From positions 3,289,051-3,353,050 of the forward strand of contig NZ_CP124862.1 of NCBI RefSeq assembly GCF_030013905.1: a DNA stretch of 64,000 nucleotides. The letters run 5' to 3'. Shown here in pieces: positions 37,336 through 45,771 of this stretch. The stretch's first letter is position 1. The number at the start of each line of letters is the position of its first letter. The stretch comes from Petroclostridium sp. X23 (GTDB taxonomy: Bacteria > Bacillota > Clostridia > SK-Y3). Both the position numbers and the translations under genes were made by a program. The notes under the pieces are model-generated. The model saw nothing but the letters and a program-made list of their open reading frames with translations. It did not search any database and was not told the origin of the DNA.

Positions 37336-37375
37336 AAAGGGTTACAGCTGTTTAGGTTGTAACCCTTATTTTCGG
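37336..37375 (+). terminator. original host terminator of tRNA-Ser(CGA)
   Basis: Stem AAGGGTTACA with TGTAACCCTT followed by ATTTT. Confidence 0.85.
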
Positions 37376-37636
37376 TTATGGTTTTCTTTGGAGGTACTTT
37401 GGTAGTAATAAACCAATTTAAAAAAGCAGATATAAAAATAATATAAGTAAATATTTACTAAAAAATATATTTGAGGATATTTCATAATTCAAAAATCAAG
37501 AATGTGGATAATTCCTACTGATATTTTTGAAATTGTGCAAAAAAAGGTTAGACTATCCTTACAATAGATAGTTATCCACAACTATATAGTTTTGAAATTA
37601 AGAAATATCATCTCCTGTTCCTTGATAATTAAAATA
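37376..37636. other. gap between attR and the insertion sequence with two DnaA-box matches
   Basis: TGTGGATAA at 37503-37511 and TTATCCACA at 37572-37580 are perfect DnaA boxes in opposite orientations. The possible left end of the insertion sequence lies between them. No gene seen. Confidence 0.45.
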
Positions 37637-38941
37637 CTAAGCTGCAATATTTTTTGATTGTTCTGCTTTTGTAATTCTTGTAGCAATAATTGCAATGCAG
37701 GCTAAATCCATGAATACTTTTGCTTTTTTTAGCCCTGCTACACGCAGATTGTTTAAAGCATAGTTTTCTTTTCCATCACCAAAAAAGCGTTCAACGGATG
37801 TTCTTTCATCATATAGATTGTCCCATGCTTCTGTTCCTCGTAATGGATAAGATATAAACCGTGGATTATCCTTAATTTTAACTTTGCCAATGTATCCTGA
37901 TTTTGTACTCGTACACCAACTTGAACCCATAGGACAATTGGCTTTTCCGCAAGCGTGGGGACATAATAACCGAATGGTTCCATTATCATTTCCACCATTC
38001 ACATACGGATAATTCATGGTGCAAACAAGTTGACCTTCCCAGTTAATGCCTTCAGGTGGAGTTTTCGTATTTCTCCAGTTAATTGGCATAATAGCTTGAG
38101 CACCAAATGATACAGCATGTTGATAGATAGATGGTATATCATAGCCTGTATCCATAATGTAGTAAGATGGTTTGAATAAGTCTTCATAATCTGCCTTAAG
38201 CTTATTCATTAGTGGTATTGCCATTACCATATCTGCAACATTTGCAGGGGTTATGATGTACCCTAATGGGATTCCGCTTGTTGTATCTACTACAGCATGC
38301 ATCTTCCAACCAAACCATTTTATCATATTGCCATTGGTATCTTGCTTGGCACCCCAGTGAGGAAACTCTGGATTGTTTTCTGGTATTTTTGATTTTGGTA
38401 CAGCATGCTCAAAGGCATCAATTTTCGATGCATCTATTGAGACATGGGAACCATTAATAAGTCCCAAGGTTTTGGCTCTACGAACCATTCTCTGAAAAGT
38501 TTTTTCAAGTACATCGGTTTTAGAGAGCTTTTCTATAAACCTAGAGAAAGTTGAAGCACTAGGCGTTTTGCCAATAGTATCAAACCCGCAGGTTACTCTT
38601 AAAACGGGGTCTGTTTTCAACCTTTTAACTAATGCTTTAATAGTAGGTATTTGATCTATTTGCATTGCAAGTAAAGCATTGAGCAAGCTGGTATACGCAA
38701 ATCCTTTAGGACCACGTTTGCTGACATCAATTTTAAAAGTTTCAAGCATAATTGAATAATCAATAAATGTTAAAACAGCTTGTAATTTTGTTAATGGTTG
38801 AATTTCTATAATTTGCTCTAAAGTAAATAATGTTGTTTGCCGATTCATAATTCGTACAACGTTTACTCCTTTCTGTGGATTGTTTGGACGAATTATTTAT
38901 CGGATTGGGGTAAACTATTTTTTATGCTTTTTTCTAACCTT
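37544..38941 (-). mobile_element. Insertion sequence with DDE transposase
   Basis: The short inverted repeats AAGGTTAGA (37544-37552) and TCTAACCTT (38933-38941) are candidate ends; I see no clear target duplication, so the exact boundaries are uncertain. Confidence 0.5.
37637..38848 (-). CDS. Transposase, DDE type (IS4/IS5/IS1182-like)
   Basis: A full-length-looking 403-residue protein. Candidate catalytic acids: Asp in VSIDASKIDAFE, Asp in YIMDTGYDIPS, Glu in DERTSVERFFGDGKENYAL. A cysteine cluster CPHACGKANCPMG lies at about 300-312 between the second Asp and the Glu. The gene is uninterrupted and could be active. Its AAAGGAG is 17 bases from the ATG, which is long. IS family is a guess from layout. 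Confidence 0.85.
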   Translation of the reverse strand: MNRQTTLFTLEQIIEIQPLTKLQAVLTFIDYSIMLETFKIDVSKRGPKGFAYTSLLNALLAMQIDQIPTIKALVKRLKTDPVLRVTCGFDTIGKTPSASTFSRFIEKLSKTDVLEKTFQRMVRRAKTLGLINGSHVSIDASKIDAFEHAVPKSKIPENNPEFPHWGAKQDTNGNMIKWFGWKMHAVVDTTSGIPLGYIITPANVADMVMAIPLMNKLKADYEDLFKPSYYIMDTGYDIPSIYQHAVSFGAQAIMPINWRNTKTPPEGINWEGQLVCTMNYPYVNGGNDNGTIRLLCPHACGKANCPMGSSWCTSTKSGYIGKVKIKDNPRFISYPLRGTEAWDNLYDERTSVERFFGDGKENYALNNLRVAGLKKAKVFMDLACIAIIATRITKAEQSKNIAA

Positions 38942-39211
38942 GTGTTTTCAAGGATTAGAAATTATGAAATTAACTCATTTAATATTATAAAAAAATAAGT
39001 TAATTTAAAAATAATGTTTATATTCAGTTGTTTTGGGTATATAATATAAATATATGTATTCGTATTCCATAATTTAACACCTTGTAAATTTATTATATGT
39101 AGCAGGAATTTTTTAATTTATATAGAATATGTTAATAATAACCAATTAGTAATCAGTTTTAATTTTATTATATAATTCCACAACTAATTCTGTTTAGTTA
39201 CGGAGGGTGCT
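38849..39211 (+). other. gap after the insertion sequence
   Basis: 363 AT-rich bases: the outer end of the insertion sequence and the upstream region of the gene at 39212. An inverted repeat AACCTTGTG-tttt-CAAGG lies near 38937-38953. Nothing else recognised. Confidence 0.4.
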
Positions 39212-39406
39212 ATGATTAATCATTCAAAGAACATCGAAAGTGAACTAGCTGAGCTCTGTCATAAAGTAATTGAGAGATTAGACAAGCTAAAAGAAGATGG
39301 GAAAATTACTGAAGAACAGTATCAAAGTCATACCGTAATCAAGAAGCAATTTATAAAATACGTAAAGAGCAGTTGTAATCAAGAGAACTTTACGAGCATA
39401 ATTTAA
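39212..39406 (+). CDS. Small hypothetical protein
   Basis: 64 residues, ATG behind GGAGGGTGCT. Two amphipathic helices separated by a turn: LCHKVIERLDKLKEDGKITE and QYQSHTVIKKQFIKYV. No family recognised. Followed by a terminator at 39571, so it is probably a single-gene unit. Confidence 0.6.
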   Translation: MINHSKNIESELAELCHKVIERLDKLKEDGKITEEQYQSHTVIKKQFIKYVKSSCNQENFTSII

Positions 39407-39570
39407 GAGATTATACTGGGAGACGGAAATTATCGCATAAGGGTCTCCGGTAAAGTCCTTGAAATAATTATGTCTAGTTGTTATGTATTTATAGATAAAA
39501 TAACTTGCTAGTGCTTCTAGGATTAGTATAATCAGTAGCAAAAAACAGTTTTCAAATGTGCGATAAAAAA

Positions 39571-39607
39571 TACTCTGGCTTGTAGAATAGTCTAGAGTGT
39601 TTTTTTA
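39571..39607 (+). terminator. terminator before the Fur-family gene
   Basis: Stem ACTCT...AGAGT followed by seven T, just upstream of the Fur-family promoter. Confidence 0.7.
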
Positions 39608-39662
39608 TTGACATTTATTTGGAATAGAAATATAATGTTAATGCAAATGCAAATAATTTGCA
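39608..39662 (+). promoter_or_regulatory. promoter and Fur-family operator of the metal-uptake operon
   Basis: TTGACA (39608-39613), 17-base spacer, TATAAT (39631-39636). Downstream, TGCAAATAATTTGCA at 39648-39662 is a perfect 7-1-7 palindrome, the usual architecture of Fur, Zur and PerR boxes. Its position just after the start of transcription fits repression. Confidence 0.8.
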
Positions 39663-39682
39663 AATAGGGTGGAGGGATAGTC

Positions 39683-40096
39683 TTGGATAGAGGGATAGCA
39701 AAACTTCTAATATCTCAGAAATGCAAACTTACAAAGCAGAGAAAGGCCATATTAGAAATACTTTCACAAAATAAAAAATGCCTTACAGCAGAGGAAATAT
39801 TCATGGAAGTAAAAAGAATAAATCCGACAACATGTCTGACTACAGTATACAGGACAATAGAGTTGCTATCTTCTAAAAATATGTTAAGAAAGATAGATTT
39901 TGGTGATAATAAATATAGATATGAAATAAATACCAATTCTCACAGGCATCATATTATTTGCATAGGATGCAAAAAGATGATAGAAATAGAAGGATGTCCG
40001 GTATCAGATTTTGAGAAGAATGTCAGAAATCAAACTCAGTTTAAAATCACTGGGCATAGATTGGAGATGTATGGATACTGTCCACAGTGCCAGTAG
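39683..40096 (+). CDS. Fur-family metalloregulator (Fur/Zur/PerR type)
   Basis: 137 residues. Winged helix with LTKQRKAILEIL and TTVYRTIELLSSKNML; metal-binding NSHRHHIICIGC and the C-terminal CPQC, giving two CxxC pairs for a structural zinc. Start TTG behind GGAGGG. The operator lies 21 bases upstream of the start, so autoregulation is likely. Which metal it senses cannot be read from sequence; linkage to a Cbi-type importer suggests zinc, nickel or cobalt. Confidence 0.9.
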   Translation: MDRGIAKLLISQKCKLTKQRKAILEILSQNKKCLTAEEIFMEVKRINPTTCLTTVYRTIELLSSKNMLRKIDFGDNKYRYEINTNSHRHHIICIGCKKMIEIEGCPVSDFEKNVRNQTQFKITGHRLEMYGYCPQCQ

Positions 40097-40153
40097 ATAA
40101 TATCAGAAGAAGAAAATACGTGTACATGGATGACAACTAGGAGGTGTTTTTTG

Positions 40154-40924
40154 GTGAGCCATTTGCATTTAGTAGATGGAATTATTGCACCATTATGGTG
40201 GATTGCGGGGTATGTAGCGACTTTGGGAATCGTAGGAATTGCCGCAACAAGAGTAAAAAAAGAAGACTTATCTAAAAAGGTACCGTTTATTGGCGTGATA
40301 AGCGCATTGATGCTTATTACGATGTCAGTACCGGTTGGATTTTTACCGTTTCATCTTAATTTAACTGTATTAGCAGGGATTCTTGCGGGACCATGGTTAG
40401 GATTTATCGCAGTGTTTATTGTAAATCTCATTCTTGCAATCATTGGTCATGGTGGTATTACAGTTGTAGGGCTGAATACGCTGATTATAGGTACGGAAGT
40501 TCTTTTGGGTTATGCTTTATTTAAGATAGTAAAGAAATATATGAAGCCGGTAGCAGCAGTATCAATAACGGTTATTATCACACTGTTGATTTCAACGGGC
40601 TTGATGGTGGGTGTCGTATCAGCAGCAAATGCGGGATTAGCATATGCACTTCCCCATAGTCATCATGGGAGTATACAAGAGCATGCTGATGAACATGAGG
40701 CCGTTGAAGAAGATCATGTAGACCGGCACCATGATGATGAAGACTTTGAAGATATATTATCGGAAGTGCGTATTTTTGCACTATCAGGATGGGGTGCGAT
40801 AGGAGTTATATTGCTGTTAGGTATTGCGCTTGAAGCGTTTATTACTTCTTTAATTATTGCATTTTTCATGAAAGTCCGTCCGGAAATGATAATGCAGACT
40901 GGGCATGGGACCATTCAAAATTAG
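40154..40924 (+). CDS. CbiM/NikM-like substrate-binding membrane component with His-rich loop
   Basis: 256 residues with 6-7 hydrophobic segments. The mature start is MSHLHLVDG, which matches the metal-binding N-terminus HIMEG of CbiM/NikM but without a cleaved signal peptide. A loop at about residues 174-206 carries HSHHGSIQEHADEHEA and HVDRHHDDED, suggesting a transition-metal chelating loop. The GTG at 40154 is 9 bases after AGGAGG. No CbiN gene accompanies it. It is followed by the permease and ATPase of the same energy-coupling-factor transporter. Confidence 0.85.
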   Translation: MSHLHLVDGIIAPLWWIAGYVATLGIVGIAATRVKKEDLSKKVPFIGVISALMLITMSVPVGFLPFHLNLTVLAGILAGPWLGFIAVFIVNLILAIIGHGGITVVGLNTLIIGTEVLLGYALFKIVKKYMKPVAAVSITVIITLLISTGLMVGVVSAANAGLAYALPHSHHGSIQEHADEHEAVEEDHVDRHHDDEDFEDILSEVRIFALSGWGAIGVILLLGIALEAFITSLIIAFFMKVRPEMIMQTGHGTIQN

Positions 40925-40938
40925 TGTTGGAGGATAGC

Positions 40939-41643
40939 ATGGACATAGCCTATATTGATCAATTATCTAATAATGGAGAAGGATACCTGCATAGATCATC
41001 GGTCCTCTCTAAAATTCTGCTAACTATTAGTATGATAGTATCCATCATAGTATCGGATAATTTATTAAAGCTTATATCTATATTGATGTTACTTATCTTA
41101 TTAAATATAGTCAATAAGCTTCCGTTGCGGCGAATTTTGCACTTTGCGCTATATCCGGTTTTCTTCAGTTTAGTATTTGGGTTCACAAGATTTGTGTATT
41201 CTGTGGAAGCAGGATTTATAGTGATATTAAAAGCGGTAGATGCAGCAATGACAATGCTTCTTTTAGTCACTACGACTCCGTATACGGAAATATTTGCGTT
41301 TTTCCGCTTGCTTTTGCCTGGTATTGTCGTAGATGGAATGTTTTTTACTTATAGAATATTTTTTATTCTTTTAGAAAAAATTCAGAGATCTCTAACCATT
41401 ATTAAACTCCGAGGAGGACTTAGACCTTATAATATCATATTTAATATAAAAAATTTAGCTGGTGTTATAGGGGTATTATTCATAAATGCTTTTGATATGT
41501 CTGAGAGAATGTATAATATATATTCATTAAGAGGCTATGAGGGAAAAATAATTTCAGATAATAAATGGTTTAAGTTTAAGAGATTAGATTATATTCCTAT
41601 CGGGATAAGCGTGATTATAATAGCAATGGTGGTGTTTTTTTGA
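40939..41643 (+). CDS. ECF-type metal transporter permease (CbiQ-like)
   Basis: 234 residues, about five hydrophobic helices, with the coupling-helix motifs IIKLRGGLRPYN and ERMYNIYSLRGYEGK (similar to the ARG motifs of CbiQ/EcfT). The ATG at 40939 is 4 bases after TGGAGGA; the frame opens with a GTG at the end of the previous gene. Its stop overlaps the ATPase start by 4 bases. Confidence 0.87.
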   Translation: MDIAYIDQLSNNGEGYLHRSSVLSKILLTISMIVSIIVSDNLLKLISILMLLILLNIVNKLPLRRILHFALYPVFFSLVFGFTRFVYSVEAGFIVILKAVDAAMTMLLLVTTTPYTEIFAFFRLLLPGIVVDGMFFTYRIFFILLEKIQRSLTIIKLRGGLRPYNIIFNIKNLAGVIGVLFINAFDMSERMYNIYSLRGYEGKIISDNKWFKFKRLDYIPIGISVIIIAMVVFF

Positions 41644-42470
41644 GTGAAATTGTAAGAGTAAAGTGCATCAAGCACATTTATCCGGACAAAACAGAGGTTA
41701 GTATCTGTGGGTTGGATTTTGTAGTACGTAAAGGAGACCGGGTTGTCATATTAGGACCAAATGGGACCGGAAAGACAACGCTATTATCTCATATTCTCGG
41801 GCTGCTCAAGCCGGTAGACGGAGAAATTGAGGTTTTTGGCGTAAGTCCATTTAAGGAATTCAAGCAAATACGAAAGAAAATAGGTGTAGTATTTCAAAAC
41901 GTAGATGAGCAAATCATTGGACCGACGGTTTATGATGATATTGCTTTTTCATTAAAAAATGAAGGAATAAGAAAAGAAGCAGCAGCTTTAAAGGTGCAAG
42001 AAATTGCTGATGTTCTTGGAATTAGTGATATATTAGATAAAATTCCTCATTATTTGAGCGGAGGCCAAAAGAAGAAAGTTGCATTAGCAGGGGCGATGAC
42101 CATGTCACCCGAGCTTTTAATATTGGACGAGCCTTTTGATGGATTAGATCCAAAGTCAAAAAGAGAAATGATTGAGCTTATAAATAACCTTAATAGGGAT
42201 ATGGGGGTTACTACCATTATTACTACCCACGATATCAATATTGTCCCTCATATTGCAGATACAATTTATATTCTTAATAAAGGCAACATTGTGAGTATGG
42301 GAACACCTCAAGAGATATTTAAACAAGTGGGATTGCTCGAAGAAGCAAACCTTGAACCGCCAATATTAACGCAATTATTTAATAATTTAAAGGAAAAAGG
42401 TATAGATATCAATATACCCATCAATATTGATCAGGCTGAAAAGGAAATATGTAAACTTCTGAAAATGTAG
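41640..42470 (+). CDS. ECF-type metal transporter ATPase (CbiO-like)
   Basis: 276 residues with Walker A GPNGTGKTT, Q-loop VVFQNVDEQIIG, signature YLSGGQKKKVALAGA and Walker B LLILDEPFDGLDP, then the switch histidine TTHDINIV. Start TTG overlapping the permease stop. Together with the two genes before it this is a Fur-family-regulated metal importer. Confidence 0.92.
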   Translation: MSEIVRVKCIKHIYPDKTEVSICGLDFVVRKGDRVVILGPNGTGKTTLLSHILGLLKPVDGEIEVFGVSPFKEFKQIRKKIGVVFQNVDEQIIGPTVYDDIAFSLKNEGIRKEAAALKVQEIADVLGISDILDKIPHYLSGGQKKKVALAGAMTMSPELLILDEPFDGLDPKSKREMIELINNLNRDMGVTTIITTHDINIVPHIADTIYILNKGNIVSMGTPQEIFKQVGLLEEANLEPPILTQLFNNLKEKGIDINIPINIDQAEKEICKLLKM

Positions 42471-42612
42471 AATAAGTTATATATATAAAAGGAAAAATTT
42501 TTATAAGTATTTCGTCTACTCAATATTTATATATGAGTTATTAAATTGTTTAAGAGTAACAGATCATGGTATATATACAAATATAAAAAATTAAACACGG
42601 GGGTTATAAAAA

Positions 42613-43206
42613 ATGAAATCTTTAAAAGGAACCAAAACAGCAGAAAATTTATTGAAATCCTTTGCAGGAGAATCACAGGCACGTAATCGATACACTTATT
42701 ATGCTTCGATAGCGGATAAAGAAGGCTATAAGCAAATTAAAAGTATTTTTATTGAAACTGCGGATAATGAAAAGGAGCATGCAAAAAGGTTCTATAAATT
42801 TTTATTAGAAGGACTAGCGGAAGAACTGCCGGCAATGATTGAAATTACAGCATCATATCCTGTAGCACAAGGAACTACCCTTGATAACTTAAAAGCAGCA
42901 GCTGAAGGCGAGAATGAAGAATGGACCGATTTGTATCCTGCTTTCGCAGATGTGGCAGATGAAGAAGGATTCCCGGAGATAGCGGCGGCATACAGATTTA
43001 TCGCTTCAGCAGAAAAAAGACATGAAACAAGATATAAAAAGCTGGCAGAGAATATTGAAAATGATAAAGTATTCAAAAAAGACGAAAAAATTCTTTGGAA
43101 ATGCGGGAATTGCGGATACGTTCATGAAGGAACAAGCGCACCGGATAAATGCCCGGCATGCATCCATCCAAAAGCATACTTTGAGGTGTTTGTAGAAACT
43201 TATTAA
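42613..43206 (+). CDS. Rubrerythrin
   Basis: 197 residues: an N-terminal four-helix diiron domain with GESQARNRYTYYA and NEKEHAKRF, and EKRHETRY in the second pair of ligands, then a C-terminal rubredoxin-like CGNCGYVHEG and CPACIHP. It detoxifies hydrogen peroxide in anaerobes. GGGGG precedes the ATG. No PerR box is evident in the 142-base upstream gap. Confidence 0.95.
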   Translation: MKSLKGTKTAENLLKSFAGESQARNRYTYYASIADKEGYKQIKSIFIETADNEKEHAKRFYKFLLEGLAEELPAMIEITASYPVAQGTTLDNLKAAAEGENEEWTDLYPAFADVADEEGFPEIAAAYRFIASAEKRHETRYKKLAENIENDKVFKKDEKILWKCGNCGYVHEGTSAPDKCPACIHPKAYFEVFVETY

Positions 43207-43226
43207 TACATTGTATTAAAGTAATA

Positions 43227-43263
43227 AAAGGATGTAGTGACAATTAGACTGCATCCTTTTTAT
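43227..43263 (+). terminator. terminator after rubrerythrin
   Basis: Stem AAAAGGATG/CATCCTTTT followed by T residues. Confidence 0.85.
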
Positions 43264-43397
43264 GTGTTGAAATAAAAAGAAATACAGCTAGCATATAATC
43301 TTTTAAATGGGCGGAATGCATAAAAAGCTCACAATATCTCTATACTACCAAATAGAAAGCAAAGTAAAAAATATTAGCGTGGCAGGAGATGTTTTAG

Positions 43398-43547
43398 ATG
43401 ACCAGAAAGAATATGAAAGGTGTTGTGGGAAAAGGAACAGATTCTATTGAAAAGGGAGGCCCGGTAGGGGTAGGATTGGATTTTAAAAAAGAAAAAGTGA
43501 CTACATCACAACAAATAGAGGAAGCCATAAAGAAGAAAAAAGGGTAA
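43398..43547 (+). CDS. Small basic hypothetical protein, 49 residues
   Basis: ATG behind AGGAGATG. The product is glycine- and lysine-rich, with VVGKGTDSIEKGGPVGVG in the first half and a C-terminal helix ending EEAIKKKKG. No family recognised; size and composition recall small sporulation proteins, but the SASP motif is absent. Confidence 0.6.
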   Translation: MTRKNMKGVVGKGTDSIEKGGPVGVGLDFKKEKVTTSQQIEEAIKKKKG

Positions 43548-43586
43548 ATCTCAATTGCTAAAACAGCCAAACAGATGTGAAATATA

Positions 43587-43639
43587 GGGCTGATTCTTCC
43601 GTTTTGCTTGTGCTGAGCAAACAGATGAACCAGCCCTTT
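43587..43639. terminator. long hairpin between convergent genes
   Basis: GGGCTGATTC and GAACCAGCCC arms (one G-T pair and one mismatch) flank about 30 bases. It probably ends both the small gene and the minus-strand 3D/G5 gene. Confidence 0.55.
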
Positions 43640-43649
43640 GCCATAAACA

Positions 43650-44687
43650 TTATTTTAATACGTATACATCTACGTACTTTAATCCCCAATTGCAGGCTTC
43701 CTTATAAGTATTAAAATAAACATCAACGGTATCTCCTTTTATACTGGTGCCGGTATCGGCTGCGATGGCAAATCCATAACCTTCAACAAACAACTTTGTT
43801 CCATAAGGAATTACTTTGGGGTCAACTGCAATGGTACTATACCCATCAGGATTATATACGGCTTTTCTACCCGAAGCAGTATAAGTTTTACCTACACCTC
43901 GTATAGCCCAGTATGCGGTAGCCTTTGCTGTAAACTTTCTGCTGTAAGCTAGCGCTTCGCCGCTTTCTGAAACAGGCTTTACGGGATACGTGCCTTGTGT
44001 AATGATTTCATCAACAGGACTTTTAATGACTTTCTCTTCAATCACTTTTCTGGAAACTTCTTTGTTATTTTCATAAACAACATTCATGCTGATCTGTTTT
44101 TCGCCCGCCTTACCCTCTTGGACAGTTTTTTTCTTAGTATTTGCCAGGCTGCGATCTTTTTTTACAATGGTATTATATTTTAGAGGCACCGATTCTATAA
44201 CCGTCTTTTTTTCAACATTAATAATATCAATATGTATACCATCATATAGTAGGGTTTCCATACCTGGGTTGATCTTATCTGTCGGGTTTAATACGATTTC
44301 CTCTGAGGTAAGCATAGATTTAATATCATTCTCTGCAGATTGTACAACGAGTTTTTTGCCATACAAGTCAATTGTAACATTGACAGCACGTTTAATAGTG
44401 ATTATATCATGATTCTTTAAGCTTGTATCTAAAGTTGGCTGTGTTTTATCTTTAGGACCTAATTCTATATTTTGCTCATTTAATGCTTCCTCTACCGTAC
44501 TTCTATTTGTGACAAACTGTATATGCTGCCCGTCAACATTAACAGAAATTGTTTTTCTGTTTAGCGATATCAAAATAGTAGTAAAGAGGGCGGTGATGAG
44601 TAAAAATATTATTATTGGGATGATTGATTTATGAACGGTATTTTTAATCAAGGCGTTATGTTTCGTATTTATAAAATTTCCTCCCAT
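43650..44687 (-). CDS. YabE-like cell-wall protein: DUF348, G5 and 3D domains
   Basis: 345 residues. N-terminal transmembrane helix (IIPIIIFLLITALFTTILI), two ubiquitin-like DUF348 repeats (TISVNVDGQHIQFVT and the repeat beginning KRAVNVTIDLYGKKL), a G5 domain (about 205-250) and a C-terminal 3D domain with DTGTSIKGDTVDVYF. Resuscitation-promoting-factor-like proteins of Firmicutes (YabE type) have this layout and act on peptidoglycan. The ATG at 44687 is chosen; an upstream GTG at 44753 lacks a site. Confidence 0.9.
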   Translation of the reverse strand: MGGNFINTKHNALIKNTVHKSIIPIIIFLLITALFTTILISLNRKTISVNVDGQHIQFVTNRSTVEEALNEQNIELGPKDKTQPTLDTSLKNHDIITIKRAVNVTIDLYGKKLVVQSAENDIKSMLTSEEIVLNPTDKINPGMETLLYDGIHIDIINVEKKTVIESVPLKYNTIVKKDRSLANTKKKTVQEGKAGEKQISMNVVYENNKEVSRKVIEEKVIKSPVDEIITQGTYPVKPVSESGEALAYSRKFTAKATAYWAIRGVGKTYTASGRKAVYNPDGYSTIAVDPKVIPYGTKLFVEGYGFAIAADTGTSIKGDTVDVYFNTYKEACNWGLKYVDVYVLK

Positions 44688-44863
44688 CTCTCTTGTTTTA
44701 TAAAATGGTTTATAGAAATAATAACTTTTTTTAAAATATTTGTCAAATTCCACATGCTTAAAGTGATTTTTCGTGAATTAATAAACGGTATAATGTTTAC
44801 AAATATTTATATTGGGTAAATATTATTTTGGATTTATTTAAGCCTGACTAAGGAGTGTTGTAA

Positions 44864-45676
44864 ATGGAATGGAACACGGTATTATTTGCTTTCGGATTAA
44901 CGTTATTTGCAGGATTGGCTACAGGTGTCGGAAGTGTTCTAGCTTTTTTCACTAAACGAACCAATACCAAGTTTTTATCAATCGCTCTGGGTTTCTCCGG
45001 AGGGGTAATGATTTATGTCTCTATGATTGAAATCTTTTTTAAGGCAAAAGACGCACTTGTGGAAGAACTTGGAACGGTAGGAGGGTCATGGGCTACTGTT
45101 GGGGCTTTCTTTGCAGGGATGTTTTTGATTGCAGGTATTGATAAACTTATTCCTTCGGATGAAAATCCTCATGAGGTTAAAAAAGTTGAAGAGATGAGGG
45201 CTGATGACCGCCAAGAACATAATAAGAAGTTATTAAGAATGGGTTTTTTAACTGCCTTGGCCATTGGTATTCATAACTTTCCGGAAGGACTTGCAACGTT
45301 TACGGCTGCATTAAAGGACCCTTCGCTAGGTATTGCCATTGCGGTCGCCATTGCCATACATAATATCCCTGAAGGAATTGCGGTATCAGTGCCCGTTTAT
45401 TATGCAACCGGTGATAGAAAGAAAGCATTCTTACTATCTTTCATTTCGGGATTTTCCGAACCGGTGGGCGCTCTGGTAGGATATTTGATATTGCTTCCGT
45501 TTTTTAATGACGTAGTATTCGGATTATTATTTGCTTCAGTGGCAGGCATTATGGTATTTATTTCTCTGGATGAGCTTCTGCCTACGGCGAGGGAGTATGA
45601 AGAACATCATTTATCCATTTATGGTGTCATTGCAGGAATGATGGTAATGGCGGTTAGTCTTTTGCTATTTATTTAA
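44864..45676 (+). CDS. zupT: ZIP-family metal importer ZupT
   Basis: 270 residues, eight hydrophobic segments. The paired metal-site motifs are [11 protein letters not shown] and [11 protein letters not shown], with EPVGALVGY and [14 protein letters not shown] in the last helices. ZupT brings in zinc and, less selectively, other divalent metals. AAGGAG precedes the ATG. No operator resembling the 39648 palindrome is seen upstream. Confidence 0.93.
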   Translation: MEWNTVLFAFGLTLFAGLATGVGSVLAFFTKRTNTKFLSIALGFSGGVMIYVSMIEIFFKAKDALVEELGTVGGSWATVGAFFAGMFLIAGIDKLIPSDENPHEVKKVEEMRADDRQEHNKKLLRMGFLTALAIGIHNFPEGLATFTAALKDPSLGIAIAVAIAIHNIPEGIAVSVPVYYATGDRKKAFLLSFISGFSEPVGALVGYLILLPFFNDVVFGLLFASVAGIMVFISLDELLPTAREYEEHHLSIYGVIAGMMVMAVSLLLFI

Positions 45677-45712
45677 TTGGTCCTTTTACCATGCAAAAGG
45701 ATATGATAAAAT

Positions 45713-45738
45713 AGGAACGTTATTATAACGTTCCTTTA
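45713..45738 (+). terminator. terminator after zupT
   Basis: Stem AGGAACGTTA/TAACGTTCCT with a very short loop, followed by TTTA. Confidence 0.65.
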
Positions 45739-45771
45739 GTTATGCAAAAAAAAGATATAGAAAGGATTTAA

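Noticed and set aside
37544..38941. Insertion sequence as part of the integrated element
   Set aside because: It lies outside the right 59-bp repeat, so it is an independent insertion in the host flank.
39287..39541. 84-codon minus-strand frame with a hydrophobic start
   Set aside because: TTG start without a ribosome binding site, overlaps the gene at 39212; probably a shadow.
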